Shown here one piece after another: positions 22,837 through 31,361 of a stretch of DNA of 31,391 nucleotides. The translations under genes and the position numbers were made by a program. The notes below the pieces were generated by a model. The model was given only the letters and a program-made list of their open reading frames with translations, searched no databases and was not told the origin of the DNA. Source of the DNA: DATILL01 sp035476575 (GTDB lineage: Bacteria > Actinomycetota > Actinomycetes > Mycobacteriales > JACQDL01); NCBI GenBank assembly GCA_035476575.1, contig DATILL010000073.1, positions 1-31,391 on the forward strand, in the 5' to 3' direction. The first letter of the stretch is position 1. Each line of letters opens with the position of its first letter.

Positions 22837-24123
22837 TCATGCGGTTCGTTTTCGGTGTCGGTGGTGCCGGATCGGCTTTCGCTCCGGGTCCACTGATGTG
22901 GGTGGCAGGAACTCGGGTAGTCCGTCTTCTGCTATTCGTACGTCCCAGCCGTTGTGGTGGACGGCGCGGTGGTGGTGTCCGCAGAGGAGGACGCCGTTGT
23001 TCTGGTCTGTTCTGCCGCCGTTGGCCCAGTGGACGCAGTGATGGCAGTGGCACCACTGGTACGGGCGGTCGCAGGCGGGGAAAGCACACCCGCGGTCACG
23101 GAGAATAATCGCGCGGCGAGCGGCGCCGACGTAGTGCCGGGAGCTCCGGCCGAGGTCGAGCACCTGGCTTTCGCCGCCGAGTACGGCGGGGATGACGGCC
23201 GCGTCGCAGGCGATGCGGCGTACCTGGCTGGCGGGCAGGATGTCGCCGCTGTCGAGGGTCCCGACGCCGGTGGTCGCGGCGAGCTTGTCGTAGGACATGG
23301 TGACGACGAGGGTGGGGCGCTCGCCGCCGTTGTCGGGCAGGTCGCCCATCCGCAGCGCCCGCTCGCTCAGGTCTACCAGCGCATCCGCCATCCGTTGCCC
23401 GTGGGTGCGCTCGTCCCGTACGCCGTTCTCCGGGTCGGCGGGCCGGGGCGCGGCGAGCGGGTCGAGCGCGACCCGCAGCGTCTCGGCGCCTTCGGTGTCC
23501 AGGAACCCCGAGATCCGCCTCAGCCCCGGCCCGGCCGGACAGATCCGCAGGTCACGGCGTGCGTATGCCGCCGCGGCCTCCCGCTCGGCCTGCCTGGCCT
23601 GAAGCTCCGCGCTGCCGTCGGGGTCCACCACGTCCAGCACCCGCCGGCCGAGCAGGGCGATCTCGTCGGGGTTGACGGTGCCGCTGTGCCGGACCAGCTC
23701 CCGCTCCGCCGCGGCGCGGACGTCGGCCGGGGTCTCCGCCGGCAGCGCCCGCATCGCCTCCGCGACCACCTGCGCGTGGTCGACGCTGACCGCGCCGTCC
23801 GCCAGCGCGGTCGCCGTCTCGGGCAGGTCGCCGTCCAGGGCCTTAGCGAGCCGGAGCAGCCGCCCCGCCTCAGCCGGCCGCACGTTCAGCGTGTCCCGCA
23901 GCCACGCCCGCATGTCCGGCGCGTCATGCGCGGCAGCAAGACCCCGGACCTCGGCCTCCCGCACCAACGGCAGCAACACCGTACCGGTGAACCGAGAGAC
24001 CTGCCGGAACCCCCGCACCAGCACCTCGTCAACCTCAGCGTCAGAAAGCAAAGACCAGTCGACGCCACCACACAGGTCAAGCAGAGCAGAGACCCGCTCA
24101 ACCAGCGCGACCGCGTTCGACAT
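22837..24123 (-). CDS. DUF222/13E12-family HNH endonuclease-like protein
   Basis: This 428-aa protein has an N-terminal DUF222 region (about 1-300, helical: MSNAVALVERVSALLDLCGG, AEAGRLLRLAKALDGDLPE, AVSVDHAQVV) and a C-terminal HNH nuclease fold: CAFPACDRPYQWCHCHHCVH, WANGGRTDQNNGVLLCGHHH. The HNH zinc and catalytic residues are present, so DNA cleavage is plausible. The family is the multi-copy 13E12 repeat family of mycobacteria and relatives, whose role is unsettled. ATG 24123 is chosen because it begins the conserved N-terminus; the frame is open to 24174. The 190 bases upstream (24124-24315) are AT-richer, contain no gene that I can support, and probably carry its promoter. Confidence 0.88.
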   Translation of the reverse strand: MSNAVALVERVSALLDLCGGVDWSLLSDAEVDEVLVRGFRQVSRFTGTVLLPLVREAEVRGLAAAHDAPDMRAWLRDTLNVRPAEAGRLLRLAKALDGDLPETATALADGAVSVDHAQVVAEAMRALPAETPADVRAAAERELVRHSGTVNPDEIALLGRRVLDVVDPDGSAELQARQAEREAAAAYARRDLRICPAGPGLRRISGFLDTEGAETLRVALDPLAAPRPADPENGVRDERTHGQRMADALVDLSERALRMGDLPDNGGERPTLVVTMSYDKLAATTGVGTLDSGDILPASQVRRIACDAAVIPAVLGGESQVLDLGRSSRHYVGAARRAIILRDRGCAFPACDRPYQWCHCHHCVHWANGGRTDQNNGVLLCGHHHRAVHHNGWDVRIAEDGLPEFLPPTSVDPERKPIRHHRHRKRTA

Positions 24124-24315
24124 AGCAGAAGGATAAACAAAGCCACCGACAAAACCCGCCCGACCACCCGACAAAAACGTGAGAAACCTCGGTGAGTGTA
24201 GCGGCGAACACCCACAGCAGTCCCGGGTGGCAAGCCAGCCACCACAAGGCGACTGGCGCGGCAGCCAAAAACCCGACCGAATGAGGCTTATGCAGAACCC
24301 TTCAGAACAAGATCA

Positions 24316-24687
24316 TTATCGTCGCAGGTTCGGCGAGGTGGTCGTCAGGCCTACGAGTTTTGCCATAACCCTGGATGGTCGAACCGTGGCCGACGAGCAC
24401 TCGACACCGCCCAGGACTCCACCGACACCGAGCCCGACCGGAGCACGAGTCCGCCCGTTTACACAGTCCGCCCCAGCCACAGCCTGCCTAGCTTCCTCGT
24501 CCACCTCGATCGCCCGGGCCGGGCAGGTGTCCGCGGTGGCAACCACCGACTCGGCGAGCGCGGCGGGCGGCCGGTCGACCAGCAGCACCACCGTCCCGGT
24601 CTCCTCGTCCTGATCGAAGACCTTGGGTACCCGCAGCGCGCCCAGCCCGGACGCGCGGCACAGCCCGGCGTCCACCCGCATCTTCAC
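24316..24687 (-). pseudogene. P450-type 3Fe-4S ferredoxin, cluster Cys lost
   Basis: GTG 24687 starts MKMRVDAGLCRASGLGALRV, PKVFDQDEETG and CPARAIEVDEEA, the pattern of small actinobacterial ferredoxins that feed cytochromes P450. The family needs three cysteines (C-x5-C and C-P). Here the second is glycine (GLGALRV where GLCALRV is expected; a single TGC to GGC change), so a normal cluster should not form. The frame also runs about 55 residues past the usual end, in disordered sequence, as if the stop had been lost. It lies 29 bases after a broken P450 gene. It is most likely a decaying gene. Confidence 0.7.
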
Positions 24688-24716
24688 GTCGCCACCTCAT
24701 CCCAGGTCATCCCAGG

Positions 24717-25559
24717 TCAGGTCCAGGTCACCGGCAGCCGGTCCGGGTCGTAGGTGAGCATGCTGTCGCGCATCGGCACCTGGTCGACCGGCACCGCCAG
24801 CCGCGGCGACGGGAACCGCCGCGTCAGCTCGGTGAACGCCACCGCCAGCTCCATCCGGGCGAGCTGCTGGCCGAGGCACTGGTGCACGCCGTGCCCGAAG
24901 GCGACATGCGATGCCCCGTCGCGGTGCAGGTCCAGCCGGTCCGGTGCCGGGAAGCGGTCCGGGTCCCAGTTGGCCGCCGACACCGCAGCGAGCACGGTCT
25001 CACCGGCTCGGATGAGCTGGCCGCCTAGCTCCACGTCGCACAGCGCCCGCCGGTTGATGCCGAGATGGACCACCGAGAGGTAGCGCGGCAGCTCCTCCAC
25101 CGCCAGCCGACCAGCCCCGGGTCCCGGACCAGCGCGGCGTACCGCTCCGGGTTGTTCAGCAGCGCGAACGTGCCTAGCCCGATCATGTTCGAGGTGGTCT
25201 CGTGGCCGACGATCGGCAGCAGGGTGCCGAGGCTGACGATCTCGGCGTCGGGGTCGGCAGGGTGGGCCAAGCCGCCGAGCAGGTCGTCGGTCGGCTCGGC
25301 TCGCTTGCGCCGGACCAGGTCGAACATGTGGTCAGCAGCTTGCGGAGCCGGGTGTGGTCAGGCGGGTCCATCGTCAGCAGCGACCCGTGTTCGCTGAGCT
25401 CGGCCTCGACCTCCGGCGACAGTGGCCGCACTGCCATGCCCAGGTTCCGGTCGCGAGCGCTGGACCACGAGTCGGCGAGCATCGCCTGGAGGGGACGAGT
25501 GGGTCGGTCCGTCTCCGGGGCAGCGGGACGGCCGTGCGCAGGGTTGAGTCCGTGGTCAT
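24717..25559 (-). pseudogene. Cytochrome P450 pseudogene
   Basis: Pieces of one P450 are spread over at least three frames. ATG 25559 gives MTTDSTLRTAVPLPRRRTD; another frame has SARDRNLGMAVRPLSPEVEA and LLTMDPPDHTRLRKLL; another has FDLVRRKRAEPTDDLLGGLA and the I-helix GHETTSN; the last has MEELPRYLSVVHLGINRRAL and the haem loop FGHGVHQCLGQQLARMEL, ending PVTWT at 24717. Total length is about 280 codons against roughly 400 for the family, so there are deletions as well as frameshifts, including one between LLTT and FDLVRRKR. It resembles actinomycete class I P450s that use a small ferredoxin, here the next gene. It cannot make an active enzyme. Confidence 0.85.
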
Positions 25560-25635
25560 GGTTCGCAGACTCCTCTGTCGCGGTACGTGCTCAGTCGGTT
25601 ACACACCCGACGCTCCGACCCTCCGGGCCGCTGCG

Positions 25636-25701
25636 CAACCGGATGCGGCAGGTAACCGGGTTAGGGCAGGCAACCGGATGCGGCAGGTAACCGGGTTAGG
25701 G
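25636..25701 (+). repeat. Two exact 31-bp direct repeats before aminotransferase
   Basis: The 31-base unit starting CAACCGGATGCGGCAGG and ending GGGTTAGGG occurs at 25636-25666 and 25671-25701 (period 35). The second copy ends 9 bases before the GTG at 25711, so its AGGG could serve as ribosome binding site. It may be an operator pair or a recent duplication. Confidence 0.8.
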
Positions 25702-25710
25702 TGATGAGCC

Positions 25711-26868
25711 GTGACCATGCCGCACCTCGTCGACCGGCTGCAGGGCTTCGGTACGACGATCTTCGCCGAAATGTCCGCCATCGCGCTGGCCACCGGCAGC
25801 GTGAACCTGGGCCAGGGTTTCCCGGACACCGACGGGCCGCCGGAGCTGCTTGCCGCCGCCGTCGAGGCGATCCGGGCCGGACGCAACCAGTACCCGCCCG
25901 GCCCCGGCATCCCCGAGCTGCGACAGGCGATCGCCCGGCACCAGCGGCGGTTCTATGGCCTGGAGTACGACCCGGACACCGAGGTGCTGGTGACCACCGG
26001 CGCCACCGAGGCCATCGCCGCCAGCCTGATCGCGCTGGCCGGGCCGGGCGACGAGGTGGTGGTCTTCGAGCCGCTGTACGACAGCTACGCCGCGTCGATC
26101 GCGATGGGCGGCGCGACCCGCCGGGTGGTCACCCTGCGCGGGCCGGGCTTCGACGTCGACCCGGCCGAGCTGCGGGCGGCGGTCTCCGGGCGGACCAAGG
26201 TGATCCTGCTCAACTCGCCGCACAACCCGACCGGCAAGGTCTTCTCCGCCGCCGAGCTGGGCATGCTCGCCGAGCTGGCCGTGCAGCACGACCTGATCGT
26301 GGTCACGGACGAGGTCTACGAGCACCTGGTCTTTGACGGCGTGCACCTGCCGCTGGCCAGCCTGCCGGGGATGCGCGAGCGCACGGTGACGATTTCCAGC
26401 GCGGGCAAGACGTTGAGCTGCACCGGCTGGAAGATCGGCTGGGTGTGCGCTCCACCGGCCCTGGTGGCCGCGGTGAAGACGGCCAAGCAGTTCCTGACGT
26501 TCGTCTCGGGCGCGCCGTTCCAGCCGGCGGTGGCGGTCGCGCTCGACCTTGGCGACGAGTACTACGCCGGCCTCCTGGCTGGGATGCGGGACCAGCGGGA
26601 CCGGCTGTGTGACGGGCTGGAGAAGGCCGGTTTCACGGTCGCCCGGCCGGCCGGGACGTACTTTGCCACGGTCGACGTACGCAACCTGGGGTACGACGAC
26701 GGGGTGGAGTTCTGCCGGGAGCTGCCGCACCGGGTCGGGGTGGTGGCGATCCCGACCTCGGCCTTCTACGACACCGACGCCGGCCGGAGCCTGGTGCGGT
26801 TCGCGTTCTGCAAGCGGCCGGAGGTGCTGGACGAGGCGGTCCGCCGGCTGGCGGGGCTGCGCCAGTGA
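25711..26868 (+). CDS. PLP-dependent aminotransferase (class I/II)
   Basis: This 385-aa fold-type I aminotransferase resembles methionine/glutamine-phenylpyruvate transaminases (YbdL, KYAT, MtnE). Landmarks are VNLGQGFPDTDGP, YPPGPGIPELRQAIARHQ, NSPHNPTGKV (Asn binding PLP), VVTDEVYEHLVFDG (Asp-Glu-Val-Tyr), and SSAGKTLSCTGWKIGW with Schiff-base lysine K233. The omega-amidase gene overlaps its stop by GTGA. In that pairing the transaminase makes an alpha-keto acid using glutamine, and the amidase hydrolyses the alpha-ketoglutaramate (or similar) product, pulling the reaction forward; this is known for methionine salvage. GTG 25711 is the longest start; ATG 25717 is equally plausible. Confidence 0.93.
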   Translation: MTMPHLVDRLQGFGTTIFAEMSAIALATGSVNLGQGFPDTDGPPELLAAAVEAIRAGRNQYPPGPGIPELRQAIARHQRRFYGLEYDPDTEVLVTTGATEAIAASLIALAGPGDEVVVFEPLYDSYAASIAMGGATRRVVTLRGPGFDVDPAELRAAVSGRTKVILLNSPHNPTGKVFSAAELGMLAELAVQHDLIVVTDEVYEHLVFDGVHLPLASLPGMRERTVTISSAGKTLSCTGWKIGWVCAPPALVAAVKTAKQFLTFVSGAPFQPAVAVALDLGDEYYAGLLAGMRDQRDRLCDGLEKAGFTVARPAGTYFATVDVRNLGYDDGVEFCRELPHRVGVVAIPTSAFYDTDAGRSLVRFAFCKRPEVLDEAVRRLAGLRQ

Positions 26869-27629
26869 AGGTCGCCGTCGTCCAGCACGACATCGCGTGG
26901 GAGCGGCCGCTGGTCACCCAGGACCGGCTGCGGCCGCTGGTCGGTCAGGCGGCCTCGGCCGGGGCCAGGCTGGTCGTGCTTACCGAGATGTACGCCACCG
27001 GCTTCTCCATGGCGACCGGGCGGATCACCGAGGAGACCGGCGGGCCGAACGAGGCCTTCTGCGTCGCGCGGGCGCGCGAGCACGGCGTGTGGGTGGCCGC
27101 GTCGGTCGCCCAGCGCGAGCCCCGGGACACCGGCCGGCCGCGCAACGTCGGGCTGTTGGTCGCCCCGGACGGCGCCGTACACCGCTACGCCAAGATCCAC
27201 CCGTTCAGCTACAGCGAGGAGGACAAGCACTACGAGGCCGGCAAGGACACCCTGACGGTCGACGTCGAGGGCGTCCGGGTGAGCCTGCTGATCTGCTACG
27301 ACCTGCGCTTCGCCGACACGTTCTGGGGGCTGGCCGGTGGCACCGACTGCTACGTCGTGGTGGCGAGCTGGCCGGAGGCCCGGCGGGAGCACTGGCGGGC
27401 GCTGCTGGTGGCCCGGGCGATCGAGAACCAGGCGTACGTCGTGGGCGCCAACCGGGTCGGTGCCGCGCCGAAGGGCCTGACGTACTCCGGGGACAGCCGC
27501 ATCGTGGACCCGCTCGGGGTGGTGCTGGCCGAGGCGGCGTACGTCGAGACGGTGCTGACCGCCGAGGTCGACCCGGCCCGGGTGGCCCAGGTACGCCGCG
27601 AGCTGCCCTTCTTCGCCGACCGCACCTGA
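26865..27629 (+). CDS. Nitrilase-family omega-amidase-like hydrolase
   Basis: This 254-aa carbon-nitrogen hydrolase has the triad E41 (VVLTEMYATGF), K110 (YAKIHPFSYS) and nucleophile C144 (LLICYDLRFA). The subgroup is YafV/Nit2/MtnU-like, which hydrolyses alpha-ketoglutaramate and related omega-amides. GTG 26865 overlaps the aminotransferase stop by GTGA, so the two enzymes are made together, matching the known glutamine transaminase plus omega-amidase couple. Length is typical. It is the last gene of the unit; a strong hairpin begins at its stop. Confidence 0.92.
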   Translation: MKVAVVQHDIAWERPLVTQDRLRPLVGQAASAGARLVVLTEMYATGFSMATGRITEETGGPNEAFCVARAREHGVWVAASVAQREPRDTGRPRNVGLLVAPDGAVHRYAKIHPFSYSEEDKHYEAGKDTLTVDVEGVRVSLLICYDLRFADTFWGLAGGTDCYVVVASWPEARREHWRALLVARAIENQAYVVGANRVGAAPKGLTYSGDSRIVDPLGVVLAEAAYVETVLTAEVDPARVAQVRRELPFFADRT

Positions 27630-27707
27630 CCTTTCCCGACGATCATCGAGCTGTTGTCGTTAGTTGATCTCTAACAGCGACCACAGCTCGATGATCGTCG
27701 GGAAAGG
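27630..27707. terminator. Perfect 25-bp inverted repeat, bidirectional terminator
   Basis: Arms 27630-27654 (CCTTTCCCGACGATCATCGA...) and 27683-27707 are perfectly complementary over 25 bp, with a 28-base AT-rich loop. It lies between the stops of two convergent genes, right after one and 20 bases from the other. The position and strength fit a shared terminator. Its CGATCAT core resembles the hairpin at 3585-3641. Confidence 0.8.
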
Positions 27708-27726
27708 GGCGGCGCGGCGCGACAGG

Positions 27727-28023
27727 CTAGGGGCGGACGGTGCCGAGGATGTCGTCGATCCGCCCGGCCAGGTCGATGTCGCGTCGGGTCACCCCGCCGG
27801 CCGAGTGGGTGGCGCACCGGAAGCTCAGCGTCCGCCAGCGGATGTCGATGTCGGGGTGGTGGTCCATCGCCTCGGCCACCTCGGCGACCCGGACCACGAC
27901 GTTGATCGCGGCCGGGAAGCTCGGCAGCTCGACCGTCTTGCTGATCCCCGTCTGATCGCCGGCCCATCCGTCTATTGTGGACAGTGCCTGGCTGACCCCG
28001 GCGGCGTTCAGCACCTGCGCCAT
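27727..28023 (-). CDS. 4a-hydroxytetrahydrobiopterin dehydratase (PCD/DCoH)
   Basis: This 98-aa protein dehydrates pterin-4a-carbinolamine, which regenerates the cofactor of aromatic amino acid hydroxylases. The signature is seen as EVAEAMDHHPDIDIRW (paired histidines followed by P-D), then LSFRCATHSAGGVTRRD. Length is standard. No phenylalanine hydroxylase gene is in the window, so as in many bacteria the substrate is uncertain. It is convergent with the omega-amidase and divergent from the Nudix gene, whose start is 22 bases away. Confidence 0.92.
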   Translation of the reverse strand: MAQVLNAAGVSQALSTIDGWAGDQTGISKTVELPSFPAAINVVVRVAEVAEAMDHHPDIDIRWRTLSFRCATHSAGGVTRRDIDLAGRIDDILGTVRP

Positions 28024-28045
28024 CGTCGACTCCTAGGCTGGGGGC

Positions 28046-28510
28046 GTGCCGTACCTGCGTACCGCGATCATCTCAGCACTGAATGGGCTGGTGCCCGACC
28101 GGGCCAGGCATCTGCTCGGACGGCTCAGGTCGCGGCCCGGCCGGCCGGTCGTGGTGGTGGGGGTCGCGCTGCGGGACGGCGCCGGGCGGGTGCTGGCGGC
28201 CCGGCGGCACGGCGCCGGCTGGGAGCTGCCGGGCGGCAAGGTGGAGGTGGGGGAGAGCGAGCGGACGGCCGGCGTACGTGAGTGCGCCGAGGAGCTCGGC
28301 GTCCAGGTTGAGCTTCTCACCCGGCTGCCGGGCCGGGAGCCGTGCGGCGAGTGGCACGTGCTGCGGGTCTGGACCGGCCGGATCGTCGCCGGCACGCCGG
28401 TGCCGCTGGTGCACGCCGAGCTGCGCTGGGTCGGGCCGGACGAGCTGGCCGGGCTGGACTGGCTGCCGGCGGACCAGCCGTTCGTCCGTCGGCTCGCGGA
28501 TGGGCTGTGA
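28046..28510 (+). CDS. Nudix hydrolase (MutT-like)
   Basis: This 154-aa protein carries a complete Nudix box at residues 64-86: G64-x5-E70-x7-R78-E79-x2-E82-E83-x-G85, so it should hydrolyse a nucleoside diphosphate linked to another group with Mg2+. VALRDGAGRVLAARRHGAGW ahead of the box and the short length suggest an (8-oxo-)dGTP/dCTP pyrophosphatase of the MutT type; substrate is inferred only. About 30 residues precede the domain. GTG 28046 has GGGGG at 28039-28043. The 186 bases after it contain only a 30-codon GTG frame (28542-28634) that I cannot support as a gene. Confidence 0.9.
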   Translation: MPYLRTAIISALNGLVPDRARHLLGRLRSRPGRPVVVVGVALRDGAGRVLAARRHGAGWELPGGKVEVGESERTAGVRECAEELGVQVELLTRLPGREPCGEWHVLRVWTGRIVAGTPVPLVHAELRWVGPDELAGLDWLPADQPFVRRLADGL

Positions 28511-28696
28511 TGCGGCTGCCGCTTCTGGTTCACTTTCCGTTGTGACCTCCGCCCGGCCCACCGCGTCGGCGTCCTGCCGCGCCGCGGTCGCCGGTTGGCA
28601 GCGGGCGCTGCGCACCGACGAGGGTTGTCGCTGACTGTCTCATCCCCGCCCGCTCGGGCACTGTTGCTCACCCGCTCCAGACGGTCAGGTTCTTCG

Positions 28697-29476
28697 ATGT
28701 ACGACGACACCGTTGTCTTCTTCCATGCTCACCCCGACGACGAGGCGATCTTCACCGGGCTGACCATGCGCCGGCTCGCCGACGCCGGCACCCGGGTGGT
28801 GCTGGCCACCGCCACGGCCGGCGAGCTGGGCGACCCGCTGGTCCCGCTCGCGCCGGGCGAGACGCTCGCCGCCCGCCGGTGCCATGAGCTGGAGGCCGCC
28901 GCCGAGGAGCTGGGCGTGGCCAGGCTGGTGCTGTTCGGCCGGCGCGACTCCGGCATGCCGGGCTGGGCCGATAACGCCCACCCGGACGCGCTGGCCGCCG
29001 CGTGCCACCGTAGCCTGGCCGCCCGGCTGGCGGACCTGTGCCTCGTGGAGCAGGCCGCCGCGCTGGTGCACTACGACAGCCACGGCATCTACGGTCACCC
29101 GGACCACGTGGCGGTGCACCGGATCGGCCGGCTGGCCGCCCACCACCTCGGGATCACGGCGTACGAGGCGACCGTGGACCGCGAGCACCTGCACCTGGCT
29201 CAGCACGCCGCCGACGGCGACCACCTCGTGCACGCGGCCAACCAGGGCCAGCCGACGCCGTACGGCCGGGTGACCGCGGAGATCCGGCTTGCGGTCGCCG
29301 GGGACGCCGCCGACCTGGCCGCCAAGCGGCGGGCGATGGGCGCGCACGCCAGCCAGATCACCGCCGAGTCGGTGGACCTGGCCGGGTTCGCCGAGGTCTA
29401 CGGCCTGGAGTGGTACCTGCGGGAGGGGCCGCCCGCGACCCTGGACCGGCTCGGGAACGCTCACGCGATCGTGTGA
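28697..29476 (+). CDS. PIG-L/LmbE-family zinc deacetylase
   Basis: This 259-aa protein has the PIG-L zinc motif AHPDDE near residue 11 and the second site YDSHGIYGHPDHVAVHR. Members (MshB, Mca, LmbE-like) remove N-acetyl groups from GlcNAc conjugates or cleave mycothiol S-conjugates. The acidic FGRRDSGMPG segment is also typical. I cannot separate mycothiol-related from other sugar substrates. ATG 28697 starts the conserved domain immediately; the open frame reaches 28595 without support. The glycosyltransferase follows 64 bases later on the same strand. Confidence 0.9.
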   Translation: MYDDTVVFFHAHPDDEAIFTGLTMRRLADAGTRVVLATATAGELGDPLVPLAPGETLAARRCHELEAAAEELGVARLVLFGRRDSGMPGWADNAHPDALAAACHRSLAARLADLCLVEQAAALVHYDSHGIYGHPDHVAVHRIGRLAAHHLGITAYEATVDREHLHLAQHAADGDHLVHAANQGQPTPYGRVTAEIRLAVAGDAADLAAKRRAMGAHASQITAESVDLAGFAEVYGLEWYLREGPPATLDRLGNAHAIV

Positions 29477-29540
29477 CACCGGGCCTGCCGGTGGGATGGG
29501 CGCGCTGGGCTGCCCGGCTGGTCCCGGTACGGTGGCCGCC

Positions 29541-31277
29541 ATGCACGACGTGGTTCCCGGCTCTGCCTCCTTCCCAGCTCCATCCCCGGCCGGTGCGGCG
29601 GTGCGTGGCGCGACCGCCGAGGCGGTGGCCAATGCTGTGCCCGCCGCGCGGCGGGCGCCGGACCGCTGGCACCGTCCGCGGATCGGGATCTACAACCGCT
29701 GGATGAGCACCCTCGGCGGCGGCGAACGGTACATGGCGGCGCTGGCCCGGCTGTTGGCGGAGAGCTACCAGGTCGAGCTGATCGGGCATGAGACGGTCGA
29801 CCTGAGCCGGTGCCGCGACGTGCTCGGTACCGACCTGACCGGGGTGCCGCAGCGGGTCGTCCCGCTGGACGCCGACTACCGCGCGGTGCAGCAGGCGTCC
29901 GCGGAGTACGACGTGTTCCTGAACATCTCCCAGGGCGACATCTTCCCGGCCCTGGCCCGGGTCAACGCGCTGGTGGTCTTTTTCCCCGGCCCGCCGCCGC
30001 CGCCCGTGCCCGGCGACGCCGAGCCGATCGGGCCGTTGGCCGCCGGGTGGCCCGGGCTGGCGGGCTTGGCGGGGCTGTCCGGGCCCCGGGCGGTGCCGCT
30101 GTCCGGGCTGTACCCGCCCGAGCAGGGGCTGGAGCGGTTCGTCCGGTGGACCGGGCCGGAGCTGCGGCTGCGGCTGGAGGACCTGCCCGGCACCGGCCCG
30201 GCCGCGGTCCGGCTGGTGGCCAGCGGGCTGCGCGCCCGGGGCGTGCCGAGCGCCGAGATCGCGCTGCATGACGAGCGCGGGCTGCTGGAGCGCTGGCGGC
30301 TGCCGAACCGGCGCTTCTTCGGGATCACCGTGCCGCTGCCGGAGCCGCGGCCGAACCGGATGGTGCTCCGGCTGACGACCAACACGTTCGTGCCGGCCCA
30401 GTTCGGCGCCGACGACGACCGCGAGCTGGGCGTGGCGGTAGCCGACGTCTCGGTCCTGACCGGGTCGAGCCGCCGGCACGTCGACTACTTCCCGGAGGTC
30501 GGGCCGGTGTTCCGCGGCTGGACTCCCCGGCGCCGGGCGCTGTGGGAGCAGTCGACGTACGACCTGCTGCTGACCGTGTCGCGGTTCGGCGACGACTGGA
30601 CCGACCGGCGTTGGGGCCGGCGTGGTGAGCTGCTCTACCCGCCGGTGTCCGTCGAGCGGGTCACGCCGGCGCCGAAGCGGAACGTCGTGCTGGGCACCGG
30701 TGCGTTCTCCCCGGGCGCCGCCGACCCGGGGCACCTGGCCATGGTCGCCATGTTCCGGCGGCTGTGCGACCAGGGGCTGACCGACTGGGAGCTGGTGCTG
30801 GCCGGCTCGACCGACCCGGACGGTGGTGCCGGCCTGGCTGCCGTGCTCCGCGCGGCGGAGGGGTACCCGATCATGGTGCTGCCGGACCCGGGGGTGCGGG
30901 CGCTGCGGCAGCGGTACGCCGAGGCGCGCATCTTCTGGGACGCGACCGGGCTCGGCGTCGACGACCGGCTGGCGCCGCACGCCTTCGAGCCGTTCGCCGT
31001 CGGTGCGGTCGAGGCAATGGCGGTCGGCTGCGTGCCGGTCGCGGTCCGGCGGGCCAGCCTGCCGGAGATCGTGTCCGAGGGGCGCAGCGGGCTGCTGTGG
31101 GACACCCCGGCGCAGTGTGTGGAGCTGACCCGGGCGCTGATCGCCGACCCGACCCGGCGGGACTGGCTGGCCGAGGGCGCGGTCGCAGCCAGCCTGACCT
31201 TCGGCGAGGCGGCCTTCCGCGCCCGGCTGACCGAGATCACCACCCGGATCGAGCACCTGCTCAACGCCGCCACCTAG
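29541..31277 (+). CDS. GT4-type glycosyltransferase with extra middle domain
   Basis: This 578-aa protein begins with a Rossmann-like N-terminal domain (IGIYNRWMSTLGGGERYMAA, a G-G-x-E-R-Y glycosyltransferase start) and ends with a GT-B C-terminal domain: ELVLAGSTDPDGGAG, then E483-PFAVGAV-E491-AMAVGCVPV, the E-x7-E motif of family GT4. Typical GT4 enzymes are about 380 aa. Here about 150 residues (roughly 165-315; RFVRWTGPELRLRLEDLPGT, NRRFFGITVPLP, RMVLRLTTNTFVPAQFG) are inserted; they look like a beta-rich module, perhaps carbohydrate-binding. It should be cytoplasmic or membrane-associated, transferring a sugar from a nucleotide donor. ATG 29541 follows GGTGG; the frame is open upstream over the PIG-L gene. 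Confidence 0.85.
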   Translation: MHDVVPGSASFPAPSPAGAAVRGATAEAVANAVPAARRAPDRWHRPRIGIYNRWMSTLGGGERYMAALARLLAESYQVELIGHETVDLSRCRDVLGTDLTGVPQRVVPLDADYRAVQQASAEYDVFLNISQGDIFPALARVNALVVFFPGPPPPPVPGDAEPIGPLAAGWPGLAGLAGLSGPRAVPLSGLYPPEQGLERFVRWTGPELRLRLEDLPGTGPAAVRLVASGLRARGVPSAEIALHDERGLLERWRLPNRRFFGITVPLPEPRPNRMVLRLTTNTFVPAQFGADDDRELGVAVADVSVLTGSSRRHVDYFPEVGPVFRGWTPRRRALWEQSTYDLLLTVSRFGDDWTDRRWGRRGELLYPPVSVERVTPAPKRNVVLGTGAFSPGAADPGHLAMVAMFRRLCDQGLTDWELVLAGSTDPDGGAGLAAVLRAAEGYPIMVLPDPGVRALRQRYAEARIFWDATGLGVDDRLAPHAFEPFAVGAVEAMAVGCVPVAVRRASLPEIVSEGRSGLLWDTPAQCVELTRALIADPTRRDWLAEGAVAASLTFGEAAFRARLTEITTRIEHLLNAAT

Positions 31278-31331
31278 CTCCCCCTCGCTCCCCCCTCGCT
31301 CCCACCTAGCTCCCGCCCGGGTGGCTCCCCG

Positions 31332-31361
31332 TGTGGTCACCTATGCGCCTTGTGGTGACCT
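31332..31361 (+). repeat. TGTGGTGACCT double box at window end
   Basis: TGTGGTCACCT (31332-31342) and TGTGGTGACCT (31351-31361) are 19 bases apart, start to start, exactly as within the 50-bp units at 18312-18461. The preceding CCCCGTG and following T(C/G)GGGTC/GTGGTC also resemble that unit. An inverted AGGTCACC follows at 31384-31391, and the window ends within the element. The bases between the glycosyltransferase stop and this element are a CTCCC-rich tract. Confidence 0.7.

Noticed and set aside
22954..24195. Plus-strand 413-aa frame opposite the HNH gene
   Set aside because: The minus strand encodes a clear DUF222-HNH protein; this is its antisense frame.
26549..27667. Plus-strand 372-aa frame across aminotransferase and amidase
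   Set aside because: Composition is Gly/Arg-rich shadow sequence over two well-supported genes in the other frames.
28542..28634. 30-codon GTG frame between Nudix and PIG-L genes
   Set aside because: It has no RBS, no recognisable motif, and length is within chance.
29358..31340. Minus-strand 660-aa frame
   Set aside because: Antisense of the glycosyltransferase; His/Arg/Pro/Gln-rich as expected for a shadow in high-GC DNA.
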